DNA of 64,000 nucleotides from Clostridium isatidis. Lineage in GTDB: Bacteria; Bacillota; Clostridia; Clostridiales; Clostridiaceae. The stretch covers positions 1,564,001 to 1,628,000 of the forward strand of contig NZ_CP016786.1 of the NCBI RefSeq assembly GCF_002285495.1. The letters run 5' to 3'. Below are positions 47,186 through 55,015 of this stretch, in pieces. The notes below the pieces were generated by a model, which made no database searches, was not told the origin of the DNA, and saw only the letters and a program-made list of their open reading frames with translations. A program made the translations under genes and the position numbers. Positions within the stretch are counted from its first letter, which is position 1. Each line of letters opens with the position of its first letter.

Positions 47186-47193
47186 TTATTATT

Positions 47194-47529
47194 TTAATCT
47201 TTTATTAATATATTCAATAATTTTACATCTGTTAATGCCTCTAATCCATATTGAATATCCGCTTCAAGAGCAAATATTTCTCCTTCTTTTACTAGTGCTT
47301 CACTATCTTCATTATAAAGAACTTTTATTTCTCCCTCTATAATTATAAATATTGATTCCATTTCATAATATTCCTTATCAATACTTTCCCCTTTAGCAAA
47401 GGAAAAAAATCTTAATTCATGTCTATCATTATCTACTAAGGCCTTACTAGCTATTTTACTCCCTGAATGACTAACCATATCATTCATTTTTATAGCTTCA
47501 AAAGGTCTAATATTTCTTAAATATTTCAT
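47194..47529 (-). CDS. cupin-domain protein, downstream copy
   Basis: 111 residues from ATG 47529 (MKYLRNIRPFEAIKMNDMVS), five bases after the stop of the upstream cupin; the in-frame TTG at 47538 would overlap that stop. Single cupin barrel: ELRFFSFAKGESIDKEYYEM, then SIFIIIEGEIKVLYN and KEGEIFALEADIQYGLEAL. The usual metal His residues are largely absent, so it is probably not a metalloenzyme and may bind a small ligand. Co-transcribed with a second cupin gene. Confidence 0.75.
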   Translation of the reverse strand: MKYLRNIRPFEAIKMNDMVSHSGSKIASKALVDNDRHELRFFSFAKGESIDKEYYEMESIFIIIEGEIKVLYNEDSEALVKEGEIFALEADIQYGLEALTDVKLLNILIKD

Positions 47530-47534
47530 AATTA

Positions 47535-47873
47535 TCAACTCTCTTTCACTACTATTAAAAGCATTTTCATATCTTCTTTTGCTGTTACTTGGTGCTGAAT
47601 ATTTGCTGGCATAACTACTACTTGACCTTCATGAGCTTCCATTACTTCATCACCAATTTTTACTGTTGCTACTCCTTTATGGATATAAATCATAGCATCT
47701 CCTTTAGCAGCATGAGGACCTACCCCTTCACCCTTTCCAAAGGCTAAAGCTGTAAGCCCTACACCCTTCTTTTGTGCCATTGTAAGAGTTTCAATCTGCC
47801 CTTCTCTACAGCTTACTAAACTGTCAAAATCTATTGCCTTTGCCTTTTCTATATTTTTAATTAATTCTTCCAT
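47535..47873 (-). CDS. cupin-domain protein, upstream copy
   Basis: 112 residues, cupin barrel with GEGVGPHAAKGDAMIYIHKG (His near 53) and GQVVVMPANIQHQVTAKEDM (His near 94). It resembles small clostridial cupins of unknown substrate. AAGGAGAAGATAGGA precedes ATG 47873. It forms a two-gene operon with the next cupin; the pair are similar in size but not close copies. Confidence 0.8.
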   Translation of the reverse strand: MEELIKNIEKAKAIDFDSLVSCREGQIETLTMAQKKGVGLTALAFGKGEGVGPHAAKGDAMIYIHKGVATVKIGDEVMEAHEGQVVVMPANIQHQVTAKEDMKMLLIVVKES

Positions 47874-48088
47874 TCCTATCTTCTCCTTATCTTTTTTATT
47901 TTAAAATATTTGTTTTTATTTTTATAAATATATTTTTAACTAGTGTTTCAGCTTTCTAACAGCTTTATCATAATAAATTATACATATATTATAATAAATT
48001 TACATTGATTCAAATCACAAAATTAGTTTTTCCTATAAGAATTATTTAATTCCTCCTATAATTACTAGATGTTAGATATAAAAACTAT

Positions 48089-48121
48089 AAAAAGGTACTG
48101 AATATTATACAGTACCTTTTT
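48089..48121 (-). terminator. terminator after alpha/beta hydrolase
   Basis: AAAAGGTACTG / CAGTACCTTTT stem with T-run, about 50 bp past the stop. Confidence 0.82.
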
Positions 48122-48169
48122 AGTCAATAAACTATCTAATTAAATTAGTTTCCTCACATAATATTCTTT

Positions 48170-49147
48170 TTAACGAATATTAGTATTAATAAAATCCAAA
48201 ATTTCATTTTTATATTTATCATTATAATCTATCCATATTTCAGCATGTTCACTATCAGGAACTGTTACTAACTTCTTATTATCATGGGAAATAGAATTAT
48301 AAATATCTTCTCCCATAAAATAAGGTGTAACAAGGTCATTTTTACTATTAAATATCAAAACAGGTACTTCAGTTTTAGATGTATATTTAGTAACATCAGC
48401 ATCATCATAACTAAAGCCTAGCTTTAGTTGATTAACAATATTTCCTGTAAATAATAGATAGCCTAGTGGAATTCCTGTATTCATTTCTTCCATTTCAGTT
48501 TCTAGCATATATCTCATATTACTAATTGGACAATCTAATATGGCAAGGTCAACAAGTTCATTTATTTCTTCATCTCCTAAGGCTATACCAACTGTTGCCC
48601 CTCCAAAGGACATCCCCCAAAGGATTATTTTATTGTTTTTATTTTCATTCCTAACATATTTAATATAATCTCTTAAATCCTGACTTTCTAAATACCCAAA
48701 GGTAGTGTATTTTGCAGTATTTTCTCCTGAGCTTCTTTGATCATAGGCAATTACATTATATCCTTCATCTAAGAAAAATTCTGCAAAAGGATAAGTAGTT
48801 AATCTATTTCCCCCTAACCCATGAACTAGGATTACTATATCTCTGCTTCTATCTTTTTCTTTATTATCTTTAGCATAAATATAATCTGCAGGAATAATAT
48901 GTCCATCTAAAGAAGATTCTAATTCTACTTTCTCAATTTCATAGCTTTTCTTAAATAGTTCTAAATCAAAATTATTTTCTTCCCAGTAGCTGATTTGTAC
49001 TGTTGCTGTACTTTCATTGCTTACTAATTGTGTACTGCCTAAAAATACTTGATGTCCTATAAAGTATGATATCCCCAATGCTGCTAATAAAATAATTAAT
49101 AGAAAAATTAAAAATAGTCTTTTTATAAAGCTCTTTTTATTTTTCAT
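48170..49147 (-). CDS. membrane-anchored alpha/beta hydrolase
   Basis: 325 residues. N-terminal anchor helix (about 9-31, LFLIFLLIILLAALGISYFI), then a hydrolase fold: oxyanion region VILVHGLGGNRLTTYPFA (about 113-130), nucleophile elbow ILWGMSFGGATVGIALG (Ser about 178), acid in VLIFNSKNDLVTPYF (Asp near 266), and His in VPDSEHAEIWIDY (about 299). Probably faces the cell surface. Substrate is unknown; it is of the type often annotated as an esterase or bem46-like protein. It is a single gene with ribosome site GGGGGGAGAG. Confidence 0.88.
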   Translation of the reverse strand: MKNKKSFIKRLFLIFLLIILLAALGISYFIGHQVFLGSTQLVSNESTATVQISYWEENNFDLELFKKSYEIEKVELESSLDGHIIPADYIYAKDNKEKDRSRDIVILVHGLGGNRLTTYPFAEFFLDEGYNVIAYDQRSSGENTAKYTTFGYLESQDLRDYIKYVRNENKNNKIILWGMSFGGATVGIALGDEEINELVDLAILDCPISNMRYMLETEMEEMNTGIPLGYLLFTGNIVNQLKLGFSYDDADVTKYTSKTEVPVLIFNSKNDLVTPYFMGEDIYNSISHDNKKLVTVPDSEHAEIWIDYNDKYKNEILDFINTNIR

Positions 49148-49236
49148 TTTCTCTCCCCCCTTTAATATTATATTACTAGCTATGTAAGCAAAATCCTCTA
49201 TTTTCCATTAACATTGTATTTTATGAAATATAAAAT

Positions 49237-49265
49237 AAAAAAGCACTAAATAATAGTGCTTTTTT
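49237..49265 (-). terminator. terminator after sulfur operon
   Basis: AAAAAAGCACTA / TAGTGCTTTTTT stem a few bases past the mccA stop. Confidence 0.85.
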
Positions 49266-49272
49266 ATCTATA

Positions 49273-50181
49273 TTAATAAATATTTTTACTAAAATATCTA
49301 TCTCCCCTGTCAGGAAATATAGTAACTATATTTCCTTTATCTATTTTTTCTGCAAGCTTTAGAGAAGCTGCTAGTGCTGCTCCTGAGGAACTTCCTACAA
49401 TAAGCCCTTCTCTGCTGGCAGCTAACTTAACCATATCAAAGGCTTCCTTATCTGTTACCTTTATTACTTCATCTACCAAACTCATATCCATTGTATTTGG
49501 AATAAAGTTATTTCCTATACCTTCAATATCATAGCAGCCTTCAATTCCTCCCCCCATAGTAGAGCCTACAGGATCTAGAAGAATTGCTTTTATATTTTTA
49601 TTTCTTTCCTTTAAATATTTTGCAACACCTGTAAAAGTTCCTCCACTTCCAGCTCCAGCAACAAAATAGTCAATTTTTCCTTCTAAATCCTCATATATTT
49701 CTGGACCTGTTGTTTCATAATGGGCAAGAGGATTTGCCATGTTTTCAAATTGCCTTAGACTAATTGAGTTTTCTGTTACTTCAAGGAGTTCCTCTGCTTT
49801 TTTTACAGCTCCAAGCATTCCATCTTCCCTCGGAGTATTTATTATCTTAGCTCCCAAAGCTCTCATTAAAGTTTGCTTTTCTATTGAAAACTTCTCTGGA
49901 ACCACAAATATTATATTATAACCTTTATTTAAGGCAGCCATTGCTATCCCAAGTCCAGTATTCCCTGCTGTTGCTTCAATTATTGTATATCCTGCTTTTA
50001 AGCTCCCATCTTCTTCTGCCTTTTTTATCATATAAGTGCCTATTCTGTCTTTAACACTTCCTCCAGGATTATTACACTCAAGCTTGGCAAATATATTAAC
50101 TCCTTCCTTAATATTTAAATTATTAAGTTTAATTATGGAAGTTTTTCCTATTAACTCTTGTATATTATCTAAATACTTCAC
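49273..50181 (-). CDS. mccA: cysteine synthase-family protein, MccA-like cystathionine beta-synthase
   Basis: 302 residues from GTG 50181, eight bases after GGAGGAAGG and overlapping the luxS stop by 17 bases; a longer frame to 50226 would lie in luxS. Begins VKYLDNIQELIGKTSIIKLN (first residue Met). PLP-binding lysine in NPGGSVKDRIG (about 39-49), EATAGNTGLGIAMAAL (about 70-85), VAGAGSGGTFTGVAKYL (about 169-185) and IVGSSSGAALAA (about 260-271). In the mcc pathway this enzyme condenses O-acetylserine with homocysteine. It ends the T-box-controlled operon. Confidence 0.9.
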   Translation of the reverse strand: MKYLDNIQELIGKTSIIKLNNLNIKEGVNIFAKLECNNPGGSVKDRIGTYMIKKAEEDGSLKAGYTIIEATAGNTGLGIAMAALNKGYNIIFVVPEKFSIEKQTLMRALGAKIINTPREDGMLGAVKKAEELLEVTENSISLRQFENMANPLAHYETTGPEIYEDLEGKIDYFVAGAGSGGTFTGVAKYLKERNKNIKAILLDPVGSTMGGGIEGCYDIEGIGNNFIPNTMDMSLVDEVIKVTDKEAFDMVKLAASREGLIVGSSSGAALAASLKLAEKIDKGNIVTIFPDRGDRYFSKNIY

Positions 50182-50617
50182 TGCTAAAGCCTTCCTCCAA
50201 TCCTTTTGCTGCATATTCCTTTGCAAGTTTTAAGGAGTGGTCTTTATAATTTCCACATTGAATTTCATTAGCTGCTGGAATTTCTTCCACTTCTAGTATC
50301 TTCTTTAGAGCATAATTAAGAGCTTCTATTACTTTTTCAGCCTCTACATCTTCCCAAACTGTCATGTAAAATCCTGTTCTGCATCCCATTGGTGAAATAT
50401 CAATAATATCTTCTAACTTTTCCCTCATAAAACCAGCTAATAAATGTTCTAGTGTATGAACTCCACTTATCTCCATTGCTCCTTTATTTGGCTGAACAAA
50501 CCTTAAATCAAACTTTGATATAATATCTCCTAATCTTCCTTTTTGTGTTCCACATTTTCTTACATAAGGTGCCTTTACCTTTCTATGATCTAATTCAAAA
50601 CTTTCTACCTTAACCAT
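50165..50617 (-). CDS. luxS: S-ribosylhomocysteine lyase
   Basis: 150 residues, standard LuxS length. Metal motif HTLEHLLAGFMREKL (His/His near 55 and 59) with FDLRFVQPNKG before it, SPMGCRTGFYMTVW (catalytic Cys near 83) and CGNYKDHSLKLAKEYA (third metal ligand His near 128). It splits S-ribosylhomocysteine to homocysteine and the autoinducer-2 precursor DPD. Here it sits inside the cysteine-recycling operon between mccB and mccA, so its metabolic role (homocysteine supply) is clear; a signalling role is secondary. Confidence 0.97.
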   Translation of the reverse strand: MVKVESFELDHRKVKAPYVRKCGTQKGRLGDIISKFDLRFVQPNKGAMEISGVHTLEHLLAGFMREKLEDIIDISPMGCRTGFYMTVWEDVEAEKVIEALNYALKKILEVEEIPAANEIQCGNYKDHSLKLAKEYAAKGLEEGFSSEVFR

Positions 50618-50618
50618 T

Positions 50619-51761
50619 TTATTTACTCTCCTTTAATGCATTTTCTATATCTTCTATTAAATCATCAGAATTTTCAATTCCAGCAGATAGCCTTATTAAA
50701 TTATCAACTATTCCTATTGTTTCTCTAATTTCCTTTGGTATTGCTGCATGGGTCATTGAAGCTGGATGGCAGACTAAGGATTCAACTCCTCCTAAGCTTT
50801 CTGCAAAGGTGATTATTTTAAGGCTTTCAAAGAATTTTTTATAATCATATCCTTCCTTTAAAACAAAGGATATCATTCCACCATAGCCCTTAGCTTGTCT
50901 TGATTGAACCTCATAACCTGGATGTTCTTTAAAGCCTGGATAATATACCTTTTCTATTTCTTCCCTATCTCTTAAAAACTCTGCAATTTTCTTTGCATTT
51001 TCATTGTGTCTGTCCATTCTAACTGCAAGGGTTTTTATTCCCTTTATAAGCATAAAGGAATCAAAAGGTGATAATATCCCTCCTGTTGAATTTTGAATAA
51101 AATGAACTTTCTCTCCTAACTCCTTACTGTTAACAACAACTAAACCAGATACTGTATCACTATGTCCTCCAATATATTTGGTAGCACTATGAATAACAAT
51201 ATCAGCTCCAAGTTTAATTGGTTTTTGAAGATACGGGGTCATAAAAGTATTATCAACAATAGTTAATATTCCAAATTCCTTAGCTATCTTAGAAACTTCC
51301 GCTATATCAGTTACATCCATTAAAGGATTAGTTGGACTTTCTATGAAAATTGCTTTTACCCTTTCGTCAATATTTTTCCTTACTTCTTCTAAATTAGAAG
51401 TATTAACTATTTTATATTTAATTTCAAAATTCTTAAAAACCTTATCTATAACTCTAAAAGTTCCGCCATATAAATTATTTGAAATAATTATTTTATCTCC
51501 AGACTTAAAAAGAGATAATACTGCAGTAGTAGCTGCCATTCCAGAGGCAAAAGCAAAGCCTCTATAGCCTTCTTCAAGATCTGAAATTAATTTTTCTAAG
51601 GCTTCCCTGGTTGGATTTCCTGTTCTTGAATACTCATAGCCCTTATTTACTCCAAATTTGGGCTGCTTATAAGTTGATGTCTGATATATTGGTACATTTA
51701 CTGCACCTGTTCTTTCATCTCCATCTATTCCTCCATGAATTAATAATGATTCTATTTTCAT
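50619..51761 (-). CDS. mccB: cystathionine gamma-lyase / MccB-type PLP enzyme
   Basis: 380 residues of the Cys/Met metabolism PLP family. NVPIYQTSTYKQPKFG, GYEYSRTGNPTREALEKLIS (about 42-61), FASGMAATTAVLSLFKSGD (about 72-90), NPLMDVTDI, VDNTFMTPYLQKPIKLGAD (about 150-168) and the Schiff-base lysine in VIHSATKYIGGHSDTVSGLV (about 170-189). In this operon it is expected to cleave cystathionine to cysteine. Family members (CGL, CBL, CGS) cannot be separated with certainty by eye. Confidence 0.92.
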   Translation of the reverse strand: MKIESLLIHGGIDGDERTGAVNVPIYQTSTYKQPKFGVNKGYEYSRTGNPTREALEKLISDLEEGYRGFAFASGMAATTAVLSLFKSGDKIIISNNLYGGTFRVIDKVFKNFEIKYKIVNTSNLEEVRKNIDERVKAIFIESPTNPLMDVTDIAEVSKIAKEFGILTIVDNTFMTPYLQKPIKLGADIVIHSATKYIGGHSDTVSGLVVVNSKELGEKVHFIQNSTGGILSPFDSFMLIKGIKTLAVRMDRHNENAKKIAEFLRDREEIEKVYYPGFKEHPGYEVQSRQAKGYGGMISFVLKEGYDYKKFFESLKIITFAESLGGVESLVCHPASMTHAAIPKEIRETIGIVDNLIRLSAGIENSDDLIEDIENALKESK

Positions 51762-51779
51762 CTCCTCATCCTCCTATTA

Positions 51780-52403
51780 TTATTTAGCTGCTTTTGCTAT
51801 AAAGATACCAGTTTCAGTGTATTCTCCTTTACTAGAGTAACCTTTGCAGCTTAAGTCTGTATTTTCTATTTCAATATTTTTAAAACCTACTTCTTCTAAC
51901 CAGTTTTTTATTTGCTCATTTGAAAAACCAAGCCATTCATCAAACATTTCCTCTCTTGCCCATTCTCCATCATGCTCTAAAACATCTGATATAATCACAG
52001 CTCCATCCTTCTTTAATACTCTATACATTTCTGCTATGGCTTTTTTTGCATCTTTTATATGATGAAGGGCCATATTAATAAAAACTGCATCCATTGATTC
52101 ATCAAATAATGATATATTCTCAAGAGAAGACTTTATTAAATAAATATTTTTATAATTTTTTTCTAAAGAATTCTGCTTTAGCTGTCTTAGCATATTTATT
52201 GAATTATCTACCGAAAATACAATACTAGCTTCATTTGCTAAAGCTAAAGAAACAAAACCTGTTCCACATCCTAAATCGGCTACCGCTTTGTCTTTTATAT
52301 TTATTTGGGATAAGAGTTTGTATTTTAGCCTTTCTTCAAAATACTCACTACGAATAACATTCCAATTTTCAGCTATAGAATCGAAGTATTGTACAGAATT
52401 CAT
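51780..52403 (-). CDS. SAM-dependent methyltransferase, UbiG/YrrT-like
   Basis: 207 residues from ATG 52403, nine bases after AAAGG; the ATG at 52412 is too close to that site. Class I methyltransferase: VADLGCGTGFVSLALA (about 41-56) for SAM, VFSVDNSINMLRQLK with the acidic residue for the ribose, and AVFINMALHHIKDAKKAIAE (about 107-126). It is the first gene of the operon with mccB, luxS and mccA, the position occupied by yrrT or ubiG in related sulfur-recycling operons. It is thought to generate S-adenosylhomocysteine, but its methyl acceptor is unknown. Confidence 0.88.
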   Translation of the reverse strand: MNSVQYFDSIAENWNVIRSEYFEERLKYKLLSQINIKDKAVADLGCGTGFVSLALANEASIVFSVDNSINMLRQLKQNSLEKNYKNIYLIKSSLENISLFDESMDAVFINMALHHIKDAKKAIAEMYRVLKKDGAVIISDVLEHDGEWAREEMFDEWLGFSNEQIKNWLEEVGFKNIEIENTDLSCKGYSSKGEYTETGIFIAKAAK

Positions 52404-52446
52404 ATAAATCATCCTTTCTTTAAGAATTTTTAATTTTTTATAAATA

Positions 52447-52745
52447 AAAAACTCCTGCCCCTAAAACTTAGAGGCAGAAGTATACTTCCGCGGTTCCACT
52501 CTAATTATCTAAATAATACCTAGCTTAATAAGTAATTATTTAGACATCTCATTATTCAGGTACTAACATACCCTAACGCTATAACGGGCGTTCCCGCTGA
52601 AGTCTACTATTATTTCGATTCAGGGCTCAGAGATGCACTTCAATTAATTTCCCCTTAAAACCTCTTCCACCCAAGGAGGTTTCTCTCTGTTAGCTTCCAT
52701 TAATCTACTCTTCTCGTCATTGCCTACTTTTCCTATCGGATTACC
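52447..52745 (-). promoter_or_regulatory. T-box riboswitch, probable tRNA-Cys specificity
   Basis: On the minus strand the T-box antiterminator element AGAGTGGAACCGCGG (52502-52488) is followed by a terminator, CTGCCTCT / AGGGGCAG plus T-run (about 52478-52447). Upstream, stem I shows AGAGTAG on its 5-prime side and TGAAGTGCATC on its 3-prime side, flanked by pairing ATTAAT segments; the codon in the specifier position reads TGC (52637-52635), Cys. Uncharged tRNA-Cys would then switch on the downstream sulfur-recycling operon, which fits its function. The specifier is my reading of the fold. Confidence 0.9.
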
Positions 52746-52755
52746 TTATATTCAT

Positions 52756-52784
52756 ATTATATCATATTTCTATTTTTGTGTGAT
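52756..52784 (-). promoter_or_regulatory. promoter of T-box operon
   Basis: TATAAT at 52761-52756 on the minus strand, with a weak -35 (ATCACA) 17 bases upstream; start near 52749, just before the T-box. Confidence 0.55.
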
Positions 52785-52863
52785 AGATTTTTAAATTTTT
52801 CTTTATTTTTATAAATCTATCAAAAATAAACCTATATAAAAATTAATTTTTAAAAATAATAAA

Positions 52864-52890
52864 TAAAAAAAGGTTGTTTTACACAACCTC
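52864..52890 (-). terminator. terminator after DUF2225 gene
   Basis: AGGTTGT / ACAACCT stem followed by seven T on the minus strand. Confidence 0.8.
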
Positions 52891-52897
52891 TAACTAT

Positions 52898-53788
52898 TTA
52901 TGAAAAAAATCTTTTTAAAAATCCCTTTTTCTTCTTAGCTTCTTCTTTATTTTCATTGAAATCTTCATTAGGAATATTTTCTTTTTTCTTTTCTTGTAAT
53001 ATTTCTCTAATTAATTCCTTCTGATCATAAGCCAAATCTTTTACTTTTCTACTTGCTCCTTGTGAAGTAATTACTTCTCCGAATTGTTTTAGGGCTTCAC
53101 TATAATTTCCTAATCTTCTATGTAATTCTCCTATTAAATACATAATAGTATATTTATCCATACTGTATATAGGAAAATCTTCATTAAAATATGCATCCTT
53201 AAATCCTAGTAAAGCTTGTTCTAAAAATAGCTTTTCGTTTTTTGTATCTTCTAACAGTCTATACATCCAAGCAATTTTTAAACAATTTAATGCTTTTTTA
53301 CTTGCCTTAGATCCCATTACTGTATAGTTAAGGAGTGAGATCTTATACCTTTCTATTGCTATATTAGCATCATATACATCAGGATAGTTTTTCCCACGCC
53401 ATTTATTAGATATTTCACTTATGACACGTTTTTTTTCAGGCTCTTTTATTTTCTCAAAATCTACCTTCATGGAAGCATAACCGCATACATTACAAAGCCA
53501 CACATCATAGAAATATGGGTTTATACCTTTATATCTTATACATAAGTCCTTGTCTTTTCCTTCTACCCTTGCAGCATTCGCCTTTACTACTCTAGCTTTA
53601 AATTTGCTGTTACATACAGGACAAGTTACATTTTTATCATATAAATACTCTTCTTCTCTTACTTCTTCCTCTTTTGCTTCCTTGATCTCTTTATTTTCTT
53701 CTTCTTTTTTTTCATAAATATTTATATTACTAATCCCCTCAAACCCAAGGTTTTCTATATCTTTAAAAATATTTTTATCTGATTCCAT
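52898..53788 (-). CDS. DUF2225-family protein
   Basis: 296 residues from ATG 53788, nine bases after GAAAGG; the TTG at 53809 precedes that site. A charged N-terminus is followed by a zinc-ribbon-like part (NVTCPVCNSKFKARVVKANA then LCNVCGYASMKVDF, two CxxC pairs) and a TPR-like helical repeat region (AIERYKISLLNYTVMGSKAS to LGNYSEALKQFGEVI). The charged tail ends KKKGFLKRFFS. This is DUF2225, a Firmicutes protein of unknown function. It is monocistronic. Confidence 0.85.
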   Translation of the reverse strand: MESDKNIFKDIENLGFEGISNINIYEKKEEENKEIKEAKEEEVREEEYLYDKNVTCPVCNSKFKARVVKANAARVEGKDKDLCIRYKGINPYFYDVWLCNVCGYASMKVDFEKIKEPEKKRVISEISNKWRGKNYPDVYDANIAIERYKISLLNYTVMGSKASKKALNCLKIAWMYRLLEDTKNEKLFLEQALLGFKDAYFNEDFPIYSMDKYTIMYLIGELHRRLGNYSEALKQFGEVITSQGASRKVKDLAYDQKELIREILQEKKKENIPNEDFNENKEEAKKKKGFLKRFFS

Positions 53789-53938
53789 AATTATTTTCCT
53801 TTCAGTCAAAAAATATGCAAAATTATGCTTATATAAGTATTCTACAGTATTATTAATTTATATTATAACGTTTTCGGTATATTTTTATCAAATAAAAATA
53901 TGAATTAAATTCTTCTATTTTATGTACTTTAATAGTTA

Positions 53939-54730
53939 TTATTCTTTAATTAAAATGTCTAGCGTATGAGCAGCTGCCCCTATTAAATCCTGTCTTTCAC
54001 AAGTAGACAAATGATAATTCATAAAAATATCAAAAGTTTCTTCATCCATAGAATTTAAGATAGGACGCATATAATTTGCTGGCCCATCTGCTGAAACTAT
54101 TTTTATCCTCTTTAAACCTGCTGCTTCATTTATCCTATTGATGTCTTCAATTCTTACATAATCATATAAATCCTCTGGTTCAGATATAACATGGAAATTT
54201 TCATCAACTTTTCCCTTTTCAATAGAAGTTTTAATATTATTTTCTTTAAAGCCATAGGTAAGTACACTATATTCATTCATACAGTATGCAACTAATATTT
54301 TTCCCCCTATCTTAGTTACTCTTTTTGCTTCTTCCAAAGCCCTTACTTTATCATTAAATTCATATAAATGATACATTGGTCCAAAAACTAAGGTTAAATC
54401 GAAAGTATTATCTTTAAATCTAGCTAAATTTAAAGCATTTCCTTGATAAGCCTTTACACTGCTGCCCTTAGATTTTAAAACTCCTAAATTATGTTTTACA
54501 AGTTCAACTGCTGTAACATCATATCCCTCGTTAGCCAAGGCTACTGAGTATCTTCCAGTCCCGGCTCCAACATCTAATACTTTTAAGCTTTTATCCTCAT
54601 TTAAATATTCATGAATATATTTCATGGACGTTATATATTCAACTTGTCCATGTTTTCTGGTTAGTCTTTTATCTTCGCAAAATTTATTGTAGTATTTCTC
54701 TAATTGTACTGTCATTTCTCTTGTCTCCAT
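53939..54730 (-). CDS. SAM-dependent methyltransferase
   Basis: 263 residues. Class I fold: VLDVGAGTGRYSVALANEGY (about 49-68), VTAVELVKHNLGVLKSKG, and FDLTLVFGPMYHLYEFNDKV (about 107-126) with the loop usual for the post-IV motif. It is of the type that modifies small molecules, and the acceptor is unknown. It appears to be the last chromosomal gene before the mobile element. Confidence 0.82.
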   Translation of the reverse strand: METREMTVQLEKYYNKFCEDKRLTRKHGQVEYITSMKYIHEYLNEDKSLKVLDVGAGTGRYSVALANEGYDVTAVELVKHNLGVLKSKGSSVKAYQGNALNLARFKDNTFDLTLVFGPMYHLYEFNDKVRALEEAKRVTKIGGKILVAYCMNEYSVLTYGFKENNIKTSIEKGKVDENFHVISEPEDLYDYVRIEDINRINEAAGLKRIKIVSADGPANYMRPILNSMDEETFDIFMNYHLSTCERQDLIGAAAHTLDILIKE

Positions 54731-54848
54731 CTATATAAAATTAAGTCATTTACACAATTTTATTTTATCAGAGAAATTTAAACTAGAAAACTAATAATAT
54801 TTTTAAATTTATATTTATGAAATGAGTTGCTATTCTTTTTTGAAATAA

Positions 54849-54941
54849 TTTAAAAGTTTAACGCCTAGAAATGGCAGGTATTCAAAAGAATTGTTAATTG
54901 CTAAGGAAGAATTTTATAATGAATTTATTAATATAAGGTGA
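54849..54941 (+). pseudogene. truncated C-terminal gene remnant
   Basis: An open frame without a start, following TAA at 54846: FKSLTPRNGRYSKELL continues for 30 residues to a TGA at 54939 and is followed at once by a hairpin. The amino-acid pattern and the position next to the putative insertion scar suggest the end of a lost gene. No family recognised. Confidence 0.3.
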
Positions 54942-54967
54942 AAGCCAGGATATTTCTATCCTGGCTT
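54942..54967. terminator. hairpin beside insertion scar
   Basis: Perfect stem AAGCCAGGATA / TATCCTGGCTT. It could terminate either the plus-strand remnant or an RNA gene whose 3-prime end is at 54971-54986. Confidence 0.7.
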
Positions 54968-54970
54968 ATT

Positions 54971-55007
54971 TATGGTGGAGGCGAGGCGTTACTATTAGTA
55001 CCCTCGA
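54971..55007 (-). other. probable attachment-site scar: displaced 3-prime end of tmRNA or tRNA-Ala
   Basis: On the minus strand the tract ends CGCCTCGCCTCCACCA and is followed by the hairpin at 54942-54967. CGCCTCC-A-CCA reads as an acceptor 3-prime strand with discriminator A and a T at position 70, as expected for alanine-charged RNAs (tmRNA or tRNA-Ala). The rest of such a gene is absent; the tract is instead preceded by an imperfect inverted repeat (CGAGG / CCTCG around 54982-55006) and by the caspase gene. I infer an att site with the intact RNA gene beyond the far end of the element. Confidence 0.45.
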
Positions 55008-55015
55008 CATACTCT

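Noticed and set aside
47058..47190. PyrR-type attenuator or purine riboswitch before uraA
   Set aside because: The spacer is short and lacks the PyrR-binding loop or a riboswitch core; only the terminator of the cupin pair is visible.
49237..49272. Antisense S-box riboswitch downstream of mccA, as in C. acetobutylicum
   Set aside because: Only 36 bp and a simple terminator are present; no S-box consensus was seen on either strand.
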